Made by a program: the position numbers and the translations under genes. This document shows positions 7,597-15,223 of a DNA stretch of 64,000 nucleotides, in pieces (position 1 is the stretch's first letter; the number at the start of each line of letters is the position of its first letter). This stretch comes from Streptomyces mutabilis. Lineage in GTDB: Bacteria; Actinomycetota; Actinomycetes; Streptomycetales; Streptomycetaceae. The notes below the pieces were generated by a model, which saw only the letters and a program-made list of their open reading frames with translations, did not search any database and was not told the DNA's origin. The stretch is from assembly GCF_014649815.1 (NCBI RefSeq), contig NZ_BMTT01000007.1, forward strand, positions 62,001-126,000, written 5' to 3'.

Positions 7597-8280
7597 TCAT
7601 CCCTTGCCGAGCAGCCGCTTCATGCGCTCGATCTCGGCGCTCTGGGACGTGATGATCTCTCCGGCCATCCTCTTGGCCGGCGCGTGCGCGCCGTCGGCCT
7701 GCTCGGCCCTCGCCATCGCGACCGCGCCTTCGTGATGCCTGATCATCAGCTCCAGGAAGGCGGTGTCGAACGCCTCGCCCGAAGCGTTTTCGAGCCCACG
7801 CATCTCCCGGTCCGTCATCATGCCGTCCATGCCCTCCATGCCCTCCATGCCGTCCATGCCGTGCGTGGAGTGGTCCATGGCGGCGCCGTCGGCGGGCACC
7901 TCCTCGCCCCACGACGTGAGCCAGCCGGACAGTGTCCTGATCTCCGGGTCCTGGGCCTTCTTGATCTCTGCGGCCAGCTTCTCGACCTCGGGGGACCCCG
8001 CCCGCTCGGGCGCGAGGTCGGCCATCTCGACGGCCTGGCGGTGGTGGGGGACCATCCCCTTCGCGAAGGCAACGTCGGCGGCGTTGTGCCGGCCCTGCGA
8101 GTCGGGCGCGGAGGCCGAGGCCGAGGGTGAAGCGGAGGCCGAGCCGTTGTGGCCGCCGTGTCCGGCGGAACCGCCGGTGTCGCCGTCGTCGGCTCCGCCA
8201 CAGGCGGCCAGGACCATTGCCGCCGCGCCGGCGGTGACTGCGGCGGCGGTACGGCGTACGAGGGAACGCTTGCGCTTCAT
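7597..8280 (-). CDS. DUF305 lipoprotein, Met/His-rich copper-binding candidate
   Basis: A 227-residue lipoprotein: signal sequence KRKRSLVRRTAAAVTAGAA with lipobox LAAC (Cys at about residue 27), then a low-complexity Ser/Ala linker. Next comes a DUF305 domain with two repeats of the FAKGMVPHHRQAVEMA and FLELMIRHHEGAVAMA type, each with an HH pair. Between the repeats lies a Met-rich stretch (HGMDGMEGMEGMDGMM), as in periplasmic copper-binding proteins. The ATG at 8280 is chosen because it opens the signal peptide. DUF305 proteins are linked to copper resistance (CopM-like). It shares strand and region with DUF6153 and DUF4396. Confidence 0.88.
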   Translation of the reverse strand: MKRKRSLVRRTAAAVTAGAAAMVLAACGGADDGDTGGSAGHGGHNGSASASPSASASAPDSQGRHNAADVAFAKGMVPHHRQAVEMADLAPERAGSPEVEKLAAEIKKAQDPEIRTLSGWLTSWGEEVPADGAAMDHSTHGMDGMEGMEGMDGMMTDREMRGLENASGEAFDTAFLELMIRHHEGAVAMARAEQADGAHAPAKRMAGEIITSQSAEIERMKRLLGKG

Positions 8281-8420
8281 AATGGTGCGACTCCTTCCCG
8301 CGCGCCGTTCGCGGCGCGCGGTCGAGCGGATGTGAGGGCGTGCGGCGGCACGGCACCCGTCACCCGGTGGAAGCCGGGACAGCCGGAGATCACCGGTGCG
8401 TGGGATGCCGTGCGGCCGCT

Positions 8421-8942
8421 CTATATCCGCAGGAGCTGGAGTTCGGAGAGGTCGGGCGGCCCCCGCACGTCCCCGGGCGCTCGCACGGCCGCCACGGCGG
8501 GCGAAGCGGCGGCCGGTGCGTCGGAGGCGGCGCCGGTAAGGGCCGGCGGCGTGTAGGCGGAGGCGGTCCCGGTGGCCGCGCACGTCCCGTCGGCGTGAAC
8601 GACATGACCCGTTCCACCGTCCGTGTGCGCGCAGGCCCGATCCGCGTACGGCGCACCGTCGGTGCCGTACGTCTGCCGCGCACCGTCCGTGCCGTGTGCA
8701 CCGAACGCTTGCGGCGCATCGTCCGTCCCGGGTGCTCTGCCCTCGTGCGGTACACCGTCCACGGCGCTCATCGCCCGCACGCGTCCGGGGTCCGTGTGTC
8801 CGGGGTCCGCGTGTCCCGTCGGCACCCCGGGGGCCAGGCCGTGCATGCCGAGCAGGCCGGCCAGTACCGCCATCACCAGCAGCGTGAGCAGCCGCCCGGC
8901 CGGGCGGCTGATCGACGGCGCGCTTCTGGTCACGCAAGCCAT
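8421..8942 (-). CDS. DUF6153 family membrane-anchored protein
   Basis: A 173-residue protein with one N-terminal membrane helix (LLTLLVMAVLAGLLGMHGLA, about residues 18-37), a low-complexity extracytoplasmic region rich in His, Asp, Gly and Thr, a CAHTDGG...C pair, and the conserved end LSELQLLRI. This matches DUF6153, found next to DUF305 genes in Streptomyces. Function is unknown, and a metal-related envelope role is an inference from its neighbour. GTG at 8933 is an alternative start (VTRSAPSISRP). It ends 140 bases upstream of the DUF305 gene on the same strand. Confidence 0.78.
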   Translation of the reverse strand: MACVTRSAPSISRPAGRLLTLLVMAVLAGLLGMHGLAPGVPTGHADPGHTDPGRVRAMSAVDGVPHEGRAPGTDDAPQAFGAHGTDGARQTYGTDGAPYADRACAHTDGGTGHVVHADGTCAATGTASAYTPPALTGAASDAPAAASPAVAAVRAPGDVRGPPDLSELQLLRI

Positions 8943-9093
8943 GCTACGGGTCCGGGCCGGGAAGCACGCGGCGGCCGGCGGGCACTCCGCCGCGGCCGGT
9001 CCCGAGGGGGGAAGTCCGAGAGGAGAGGGGGAACGACGTACTGGTTCGGCACCGGAAGTTCACCGTCGAGTCGTGCGGCTCCTATATCGTCAG

Positions 9094-9103
9094 CCGATAT
9101 CGG
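9094..9103. promoter_or_regulatory. Palindrome upstream of the APC permease, shared with the padR gene
   Basis: CCGATATCGG, perfect 10-bp palindrome 41 bases before the permease ATG, preceded by a half site TATATCG at 9083-9089. The same 10-mer occurs just upstream of the PadR-family gene (10837-10846). It is a likely PadR operator. Confidence 0.65.
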
Positions 9104-9143
9104 GGGCCGTAAGACATGGGGCCGGGCCGTGAGGAGTGGGCCG

Positions 9144-10418
9144 ATGGGTGAGTCTTCGACCGCCACGGGAACGCCGGACGAGCTGCGGCGGCGGCTGGGC
9201 GTGTCCGACGCCGTGACGATCGGGCTGGGCTCGATGATCGGCGCGGGCATCTTCGCGGCCCTCGCCCCGGCCGCCCGCGCGGCCGGCTCCGGGCTCCTGA
9301 TCGGGCTGGCGGTGGCCGCCGTGGTGGCGTACTGCAACGCCACCTCGTCCGCCCGGCTCGCCGCCCGTTACCCGGCCTCCGGCGGAACCTACGTCTACGG
9401 CCGGGAACGCCTCGGGCCGTTCTGGGGCCACCTCGCCGGCTGGGCCTTCGTCGTGGGCAAGACCGCCTCCTGCGCGGCCATGGCCCTGACCGTCGGCGCG
9501 TACGTCTGGCCCGGCCAGGCGCACGCCGTCGCGGTCGCCGCGGTGGTGGCGCTGACCGCGGTGAACTACGCCGGGGTGCAGAAGTCGGCGTGGCTGACCC
9601 GCGCGATCGTCGCCGTGGTCCTGGCGGTGCTCGCCGCCGTGGTGATCGCGTCCCTCGGTTCCGGCGCCGCGGACCCGGCACGCTGGGACGTCGGGGGCGA
9701 CGCCACCGCCGGCGGGGTGCTGGAGGCGGCGGGCCTGCTGTTCTTCGCCTTCGCCGGGTACGCGCGCATCGCCACCCTGGGCGAGGAGGTCCGCGACCCG
9801 GCCCGCACCATCCCCCGCGCCGTTCCGCTCGCGCTGGGCATCGCGCTCGCCGTGTACGTCCTCGTGGCACTCGCCGTCCTGTCGGTGCTCGGCCCCGAGG
9901 GGCTGGCGGAGTCCGCCGCTCCGTTGGCGGACGCCGTACGGGCCGCGGGCGCCGACTGGCTGGCACCGGTCGTGCGGGCGGGAGCCGCGGTGGCCGCGCT
10001 CGGCTCGCTGCTGGCACTGATCCTCGGCGTCTCGCGCACCACCCTGGCCATGGCCCGCGACCGGCACCTGCCGCACGTGCTGGCCGCCGTCCACCCGCGG
10101 TTCGAGGTCCCGCACCGTGCCGAGCTGCTGGTCGGCGCCGTGGTGGCCGTGCTCGCCGCGACGACGGACCTGCGCGGGGCGATCGGCTTCTCGTCCTTCG
10201 CGGTCCTCGCGTACTACGCCGTCGCCAACGCCGCCGCGTGGACGCTGACCCCCGGGGAGGGCCGCCCGCGGCGCGCGGTTCCGGCGGCCGGGCTCGCGGG
10301 CTGTCTGCTGCTGGCGTTCACCCTGCCGGTCTCCTCCGTGATCTCCGGGGCGGCGGTGCTCGCCGTGGGCGTCACCGCGTACGGCGTCCGCCGCGCGCTC
10401 GCCTCCCGCGGCGCGTAG
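9144..10418 (+). CDS. APC-superfamily amino acid permease
   Basis: A 424-residue transporter with about 12 hydrophobic segments. Near the N-terminus TIGLGSMIGAGIFAAL is the unwound first helix that binds substrate in APC transporters. PASGGTYVYGRERLG near residue 78, FFAFAGYARIATLGEEVRDP near 205 and ILGVSRTTLAMARD near 300 are further family marks. ATG at 9144 follows GGAGTGGGCC. Substrate is unknown (amino acid or amine). Its start region carries the palindrome also found at the PadR gene just downstream and convergent. Confidence 0.88.
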   Translation: MGESSTATGTPDELRRRLGVSDAVTIGLGSMIGAGIFAALAPAARAAGSGLLIGLAVAAVVAYCNATSSARLAARYPASGGTYVYGRERLGPFWGHLAGWAFVVGKTASCAAMALTVGAYVWPGQAHAVAVAAVVALTAVNYAGVQKSAWLTRAIVAVVLAVLAAVVIASLGSGAADPARWDVGGDATAGGVLEAAGLLFFAFAGYARIATLGEEVRDPARTIPRAVPLALGIALAVYVLVALAVLSVLGPEGLAESAAPLADAVRAAGADWLAPVVRAGAAVAALGSLLALILGVSRTTLAMARDRHLPHVLAAVHPRFEVPHRAELLVGAVVAVLAATTDLRGAIGFSSFAVLAYYAVANAAAWTLTPGEGRPRRAVPAAGLAGCLLLAFTLPVSSVISGAAVLAVGVTAYGVRRALASRGA

Positions 10419-10453
10419 CCACGTCGGGCCCCCGGCGCGGCGCCCAGCCGGCC

Positions 10454-10810
10454 TCAGGTCCCCGGCCGGCACGCAGCCACGTCAGTCCCCGGCGCGCGGC
10501 CGGGTCGGGGCCGCTCGTCGCCGAGCACCTCGCGGGCCAGCTCCTCCAGGGCCCTGCGGGCCTCGGCGAGGGCCGCCCTCCCCGCCTCGGTCGCCCGATA
10601 GACGCGGCGCGTGCGGCCGTCCACCACGCGCTGCTCCGAGGTGAGCAGTCCGTCCGCCTCCAGGCGATGCAGCGTCGGGTACAGGGTGCCGGGACTGATC
10701 CGGTACCCGTGCCGGACCAGTTCGCCGGTCATCCATGCGCCGTGGATCTCCTCCCGGGCCGCGTGGTGCAGGATGTGCAGCCGCACCGCGCCCCGCTGGA
10801 ACTCCCGCAC
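10454..10810 (-). CDS. PadR-family transcriptional regulator
   Basis: A 118-residue regulator: winged helix with RLHILHHAAREEIHGAWMTG and the family motif YRISPGTLYPTLHRLEADGL, followed by an Arg/Leu-rich dimerisation helix. I chose GTG at 10810 because GGAGG sits 8 bases upstream and the protein then starts at REFQRGAVRL. GTG at 10837 is in frame but overlaps the palindrome CCGATATCGG. The same palindrome precedes the APC permease, so the regulator probably represses itself and the permease in response to a small molecule. Confidence 0.87.
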   Translation of the reverse strand: MREFQRGAVRLHILHHAAREEIHGAWMTGELVRHGYRISPGTLYPTLHRLEADGLLTSEQRVVDGRTRRVYRATEAGRAALAEARRALEELAREVLGDERPRPGRAPGTDVAACRPGT

Positions 10811-10836
10811 CCGGCCCACCTCCGGCAGTGACGACA

Positions 10837-10846
10837 CCGATATCGG
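10837..10846. promoter_or_regulatory. PadR autoregulatory operator candidate
   Basis: CCGATATCGG followed by ACATCGAG, 27 bases before the padR start. Identical to the 10-mer at 9094. Confidence 0.65.
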
Positions 10847-10904
10847 ACATCGAGTCTACGAGGCCCGGGGCGCCCGGCCCGGGCCTCGCGCGGGCGAGCT
10901 GGGC

Positions 10905-10910
10905 TACCCT
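10905..10910 (+). promoter_or_regulatory. Candidate -10 box of the fluoride channel operon
   Basis: TACCCT, a fair Streptomyces -10 (TAnnnT), about 38 bases before the riboswitch-like sequence, so transcription would begin just ahead of the aptamer. No convincing -35 is visible. Confidence 0.35.
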
Positions 10911-10947
10911 GGGGCGGCAGCGGCCGGCCCGGTCCGGGCGGTCGCGC

Positions 10948-11010
10948 GGCGGTGGGGCTCGCCGTACCCGAACCGCGGCACCGACGCCGCCAACAGTCCC
11001 TACTGGTGAC
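10948..11010 (+). promoter_or_regulatory. Probable fluoride (crcB) riboswitch
   Basis: The leader of the crcB pair can be folded like the crcB aptamer. GGCG (10948-10951) pairs with CGCC (10960-10963) around a GTGGGGCT loop, followed by GAACCGC. A second stem GCGGC/GCCGC (about 10975-10990) comes next, then AACAGTCCCTAC. The known motif has GGnGAUGG...UUCnCC, AACCGC and a closing CUCCUAC, so order and spacing agree although several bases deviate. Its position upstream of two fluoride exporter genes supports the call. Expected action is to permit crcB expression when fluoride binds. Confidence 0.6.
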
Positions 11011-11057
11011 CAGGACCGTCCGCATGCCCGGGCGGCCGCACGAGTAGGAGAGCCGCG

Positions 11058-11633
11058 TTGCCGAAAGCTCCTCGCAAGCCCCGCGCCGCGAGCCACGACA
11101 GCCCCGAACTCGTCGAACCCGCAGAGGCGGTCGACTCCTCGGAGGTGATCGACTCCTCCGAGCCGATCGCCCCCTCGGAGCCCATCGACCCCGACATCGA
11201 CCTGTCGGTGCCCGCCCAGCGGCGCGAACTCGTCGACGGACAGGCCCCCGTCCTCGCGGCGGTCGCGGTCGGCGGCGCCCTGGGTGCCGCGGCCCGCTAC
11301 GGCGCCTCGCTGCTGTGGCCCACGGCGGCCGGTGCCTTCCCCTTGACCACCTTGCTGGTCAACGTGACCGGTTGCGCGGTGATCGGCGTCTTCATGGTGC
11401 TCATCACCGACGTATGGGCCGCCCACCGGCTGGTACGCCCCTTCTTCGGCACCGGCGTCCTGGGCGGATTCACCACCTTCTCCACCTACGCCGTGGACGT
11501 CCAGCACCTGATCGGCTCCGCCGAGGCCGGCACGGGCCTGGCCCACCTGGCCGCCACCGTCATCGCCGCCCTCGCGGCGGTGTGGTGCTCGGCGAGCCTC
11601 ACCCGCCGCCTGATCTCCCGGAGGCAGAAGTGA
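11058..11633 (+). CDS. crcB: Fluoride ion channel CrcB/FluC, first subunit
   Basis: A 191-residue protein. A hydrophilic acidic N-terminal tail of about 65 residues (repeats of DSSE and APSEPID) precedes the four-helix channel domain: GGALGAAARYG, PLTTLLVNVTGCAVIGVF (the conserved Asn), and GVLGGFTTFSTYAVD (the Phe-box and Na+ site). TTG at 11058 is supported by AGGAG seven bases upstream. It overlaps the second subunit by GTGA. Many actinobacteria use two dissimilar FluC subunits. The long N-terminal tail is unusual for a family of about 125 residues. Confidence 0.9.
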   Translation: MPKAPRKPRAASHDSPELVEPAEAVDSSEVIDSSEPIAPSEPIDPDIDLSVPAQRRELVDGQAPVLAAVAVGGALGAAARYGASLLWPTAAGAFPLTTLLVNVTGCAVIGVFMVLITDVWAAHRLVRPFFGTGVLGGFTTFSTYAVDVQHLIGSAEAGTGLAHLAATVIAALAAVWCSASLTRRLISRRQK

Positions 11634-12004
11634 ACTGGCTGCTCGTCATGGCCGGTGCCATGGCCGGGGCACCGCTGCGGTACCTGGCCGACCGCGCGCT
11701 CCAGACCCGGCACGACGGCGTCTTCCCGTGGGGCACCTTCACGGTCAACGTCGTCGGCTGCCTGATCCTCGGCACGCTCGCCGGCGCGGCCACCCACGGC
11801 GCCGCCTCCGACTCGCTCCAGCTGCTGGTCGGCACCGGGTTCTGCGGAGCGCTGACCACCTACTCCACGTTCTCCTACGAGACTGTGCGGCTGGCCGAGA
11901 AGGGCGCGAGGTTCCTCGCCGCCGCCAACGTCGTCGCCGGGGTCGTCGCCGGCCTGGGCGCCGCCTTCCTCGGAGCCGCCGTCGCGGACGCCGTGTGGGG
12001 CTGA
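11630..12004 (+). CDS. crcB: Fluoride ion channel CrcB/FluC, second subunit
   Basis: A 124-residue standard-length FluC protein: GAPLRYLADRALQ, WGTFTVNVVGCLILGTLAG and TGFCGALTTYSTFSYET carry the pore Asn, Phe-box and Thr/Ser residues. GTG at 11630 overlaps the stop of the first subunit. Together they should form a heterodimeric dual-topology fluoride exporter in the cytoplasmic membrane. Confidence 0.9.
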   Translation: MNWLLVMAGAMAGAPLRYLADRALQTRHDGVFPWGTFTVNVVGCLILGTLAGAATHGAASDSLQLLVGTGFCGALTTYSTFSYETVRLAEKGARFLAAANVVAGVVAGLGAAFLGAAVADAVWG

Positions 12005-12025
12005 CCCGTTCGCCGGGTACGGCGA

Positions 12026-12068
12026 GAGGGCCCGTGCTCACCAAGGCGCGGGGTGAGCACGGGCCCTC
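12026..12068. terminator. Bidirectional terminator between crcB and the symporter gene
   Basis: 17-bp perfect stem (GAGGGCCCGTGCTCACC and its complement) with a 9-base loop between convergent genes. Confidence 0.8.
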
Positions 12069-12119
12069 CCCCCAGCCTTCGGCCGGGGGTGCCCGAGGAG
12101 CCGGTCCGCGTGAGGCGGA

Positions 12120-13640
12120 TCAGACGGTGGTCTTCTCCGGCTCCTGGTCGTCGCCGCCCCCGGTGCCGCCGCCCGCCTTGCGGGCCCGGACGAACTCCGT
12201 GAACGAGTCGAGTTCGCGCTTGACGACGGGGGCGAGGAGGTAGAGCCCGATGATGTTGATGACGGCGAGCGAGAACAGGACCGCGTCGGCCAGGTCGATC
12301 AGGGTCTGCAGCGTCAGCAGCGATCCGGCGATGGCGAAGACGGTGTAGAGGATCTTGTACGTGACCTCGCTGGTCCGGCTGCGGCCGAAGAGGTACGTCC
12401 ACGCCTTGAGGCCGTAGTACCCCCACGTGAGCACCGTGGAGATGGCGAACAGCATCACCGCGACGGTCAGGACGTACGGGAACCAGGGCATCACCGTCTC
12501 GAAGGCGTCGGAGGTGATGGTGACGCCGCCGATGTCCTCGCCGAGAGAGGCCGGGTTGGCGATGACGATGGTCAGCGCGGTCATGGTGCAGATGACGACG
12601 GTGTCGATGAACGGTTCCAGCAGGGCGACCAGACCCTCGCTCGCGGGGTGCTTGGTCTTGACCGCGGAGTGGGCGATCGGGGCGGAGCCCAGGCCCGCCT
12701 CGTTGGAGAAGGCGGCTCGCTTGAAGCCGATGATCAGCGCGCCGAGCACACCGCCGGCGACACCCTGGGGGTTGAAGGCGCGTTCGACGATGGCGGTGAC
12801 GGCGTCCGGGACGGCGGTGACGTTCGCCAGGATCACGACCAGGCAGGCGACGATGTAGATGCCGGCCATGGCGGGAACGAGCCTGCTGGTGACGTTGGCG
12901 ATGGAGCGGATGCCGCCGAGGAGCACGATGCCGACCAGCGCGGCGACCAGGATGCCGAAGAACAGGGCGCCGGCGGAGGAGCCGATGGCGCCGTCCTCGC
13001 CGCCGGTGACGGAGACCAGCTGCGCGTAGGACTGGTTGACCTGGAAGAGGTTGCCGCCGAAGAGGCCGAAGAAGAGGATCATGAAGGAGGCGAGGACCGC
13101 GAGGACCTTGCCGAGGGTCCGGCCGTTCTTGCCGAAGCGCTCGGCCAGGCCCTTGGGCAGGTAGTGCATCGGGCCGCCGGACACGGTGCCGTCGGCGTGC
13201 ACCTCGCGGTACTTCACGCCGAGGGTGACCTCGACGAACTTGGTGGCCATGCCGAGCAGGCCGCACAGGATCATCCAGAACGTGGCGCCGGGGCCGCCGA
13301 TGGAGACGGCGACGGCCACGCCGGCGATGTTGCCGAGGCCGACCGTGCCGGAGACGGCGGCGGTCAGCGCCTGGAAGTGGTTGACCTCGCCGGCCGAGCC
13401 CTTCTCGTCGTACTTCCCCCTCACCACGTCGACGGCGAGTCGGAACTTGCGGATCTGGATGAACCCGAACCAGCCGGTGAAGACCAGGCCGGCGACGACG
13501 AGCCAGGTGACGATGAGGGGCAGGTCGGTGCCGCCGACGGGAACGGCGTAGAAGACGACCTCTCCCAGCCAACTGGCTATGGGTTCGAAGAATCCGCTGA
13601 CGGCTTCGTCGACGGACTTGGTGACGGATTCGAGTGACAC
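12120..13640 (-). CDS. Alanine/glycine:cation symporter (AGCS family)
   Basis: A 506-residue membrane protein with about ten helices. Family signatures are visible: TAAVSGTVGLGNIAGVAVAV near residue 93 with GGPGATFWM, GTVSGGPMHYL near 150, and FKRAAFSNEAGLGSAPIAHS near 300, the substrate/Na+ region of AgcS. It should import L- or D-alanine or glycine with Na+. ATG at 13640 opens directly into the amphipathic N-terminus. It is a single-gene unit. The C-terminal tail is Gly/Asp/Glu-rich. Confidence 0.9.
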   Translation of the reverse strand: MSLESVTKSVDEAVSGFFEPIASWLGEVVFYAVPVGGTDLPLIVTWLVVAGLVFTGWFGFIQIRKFRLAVDVVRGKYDEKGSAGEVNHFQALTAAVSGTVGLGNIAGVAVAVSIGGPGATFWMILCGLLGMATKFVEVTLGVKYREVHADGTVSGGPMHYLPKGLAERFGKNGRTLGKVLAVLASFMILFFGLFGGNLFQVNQSYAQLVSVTGGEDGAIGSSAGALFFGILVAALVGIVLLGGIRSIANVTSRLVPAMAGIYIVACLVVILANVTAVPDAVTAIVERAFNPQGVAGGVLGALIIGFKRAAFSNEAGLGSAPIAHSAVKTKHPASEGLVALLEPFIDTVVICTMTALTIVIANPASLGEDIGGVTITSDAFETVMPWFPYVLTVAVMLFAISTVLTWGYYGLKAWTYLFGRSRTSEVTYKILYTVFAIAGSLLTLQTLIDLADAVLFSLAVINIIGLYLLAPVVKRELDSFTEFVRARKAGGGTGGGDDQEPEKTTV

Positions 13641-14540
13641 TTGGCTACCTCGTGGAGCGGTGCCGACGGGCCGGGGGCTCCCGCCGGGGGAGGGGAAGGG
13701 CGGTCTCTGAGCGAACGTCGTTGTCCGGTGGGCGAACCCGGCCGCACGGTGCGGTTCCGGACCGTGATCTCGCCGGGTGGTGCTGCTGATGGCTGCCGTC
13801 CCTCCACAGCGTGGTGGTGGGCCCAGTCACCTGCGGAGTTGCGACGTTCTACCACGACTTTGCCGAGAGTTTAGTGATACAAGTCACATAACCAACCGTG
13901 ACCAGCCAAAATCTCGGTACGTGAGACCGGACCGTTATGGGGACGCCGGGATACGTGCAATGCACACTTATGTCTCCCCGGGCGTCGATCTCGGCGGCGA
14001 GGGCCTCGATGCCGGTACTGGTCGCATCGCGGATGGGGTCCGACGGCCCTCTGCCCGTGTCCGGGGCGCGAGGGAGCCCGTCAAGGAGGGGCCGAGGCCG
14101 CCCGTTCTGCCCGCCTCGGCACCCGTGCGAACCTTCGCTGAGCCGGGACGAGGCCAACCGGCTGCTTGGTCTGGTGTCCCGGCATGGGGCGGGAGCAGGG
14201 AACGAGCACGCCGCCCGGACCCCGCAGGATCCGTCGCTCCCGTGCTGTTCGAAGAGGCGGTCAACGCCCCGGACGACGCTGTACGTGCCTGTGCTGCGTC
14301 GGCGTCCGACACACCTGCCCTCGACATCGCACCGCGCGTGGCATGGGCTGATCGCGACACCGGGCGGTCTGCGGGACGCGGCGGAACACGCGCCACAGGG
14401 CGAGGGCGCCGGGTGACCCTGCCGCATGGTCGGCCGAGGAGTGGACCACGCGCGCCTTCAGGACGTGATGGCAGGCCGGCGGCGATCCGACGGTGCGGCG
14501 AGGAGCTCTCGGATCAGTGACTCGTCGATTTCATGAGCTT
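13641..14540. other. 900-bp stretch without a supported gene
   Basis: No reading frame here shows a recognisable family, and the frames overlap each other on both strands with odd residue composition. A minus-strand peptide at about 14533-14455 (EIDESLIRELLAAPSDRRRP) faintly resembles the start of aminoglycoside-phosphotransferase-like proteins but is followed at once by a stop. Part of 13641-13930 probably holds the promoter of the symporter gene. The rest looks like decayed sequence. Confidence 0.5.
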
Positions 14541-14610
14541 CTCCCCTCCACGGTCCGTCTGCGGACCGTGGAGGGGAGCGTCCCGGGCCCATGAGCCCGG
14601 CCCGGGACGC
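14541..14610. terminator. Two consecutive hairpins after the hemerythrin gene
   Basis: First a 17-bp perfect stem (CTCCCCTCCACGGTCCG and its complement, loop TCTG, 14541-14578). Then an 11-bp stem GCGTCCCGGGC / GCCCGGGACGC (14578-14610). They end transcription of the minus-strand hemerythrin gene. Confidence 0.75.
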
Positions 14611-14623
14611 GGATGTGCCGAAC

Positions 14624-15211
14624 CTACTTGCCCATGGCTTTGCGGACGGTGTCCTTGGTGCGGTCCATGAGTGCAGCGACCGGTCCCAGGGCCATGTTCT
14701 TCGCTCCTGACTCGACGCCCGGGTGGGGCCGGGTAGGGGCCATCGCCTCGGCGGCCTTGATGGCCTTCGCCATCGCGGCGAGACCGGTGACGTCGGTGCT
14801 GCGGCGGATGTGGGTGAACTCGTAGCGTTCCTCGGCCCGGGCGTGGGCCTGGACGTCCTGGCGCAGCCTGAGCAGCCGGGGCATGAACTTCGGGTCGTCG
14901 GTGTCCATCTCGTCGAGCCCGGCCAGCGTCTCCTTGGCCGCCTTCTCCTCGGCGAGACGGTCCTTCACCACCTGCTCGCCGCCGGGAAAGCCCTTACGGG
15001 CGAAGGGGTGCACGACCTCTTCCTCGGCGGTCTCGTGCACCGCCAGCAGCCGCACCAGGCGGCGGAAGGCGTCCCGGCGTTCCTCACCCGTGCTCGCCTC
15101 GACCTCGTCGAAGAGGTTGCGGATGTCACCGTGCTGGCGCATCAGCAACGCGACGACGTCATCGTCCCTGGCCATGTCGTCCCCGGCCTGCGGGGTGTGC
15201 AGCTCGGACAT
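14624..15211 (-). CDS. Hemerythrin-domain protein
   Basis: A 195-residue protein with a hemerythrin/HHE four-helix domain at about residues 18-145. Putative diiron ligands are seen in LLMRQHGDIRNLFDE, VHETAEEEVVHPFA and QDVQAHARAEERYEFTHI. The C-terminal 45 residues are Pro/Ala/Lys-rich and end DRTKDTVRKAMGK. Such proteins bind O2, NO or iron. It lies 12 bases after a ferritin-like gene on the same strand, so the two form an iron/oxidative-stress pair. Confidence 0.87.
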   Translation of the reverse strand: MSELHTPQAGDDMARDDDVVALLMRQHGDIRNLFDEVEASTGEERRDAFRRLVRLLAVHETAEEEVVHPFARKGFPGGEQVVKDRLAEEKAAKETLAGLDEMDTDDPKFMPRLLRLRQDVQAHARAEERYEFTHIRRSTDVTGLAAMAKAIKAAEAMAPTRPHPGVESGAKNMALGPVAALMDRTKDTVRKAMGK

Positions 15212-15223
15212 GTCGACCCTCCC

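Noticed and set aside
9590-10831. A second long frame over the APC permease and padR
   Set aside because: Shadow frame with extreme Arg content, caused by GC-rich third positions.
13777-14520. Long open frame on the plus strand after the symporter gene
   Set aside because: Composition is Arg/Gly/Pro-rich, no family resemblance, no Shine-Dalgarno, and frames on the other strand are equally long. Typical chance frame in GC-rich DNA.
14455-14533. Possible aminoglycoside phosphotransferase start on the minus strand
   Set aside because: Only about 20 residues resemble the family, and the frame stops immediately.
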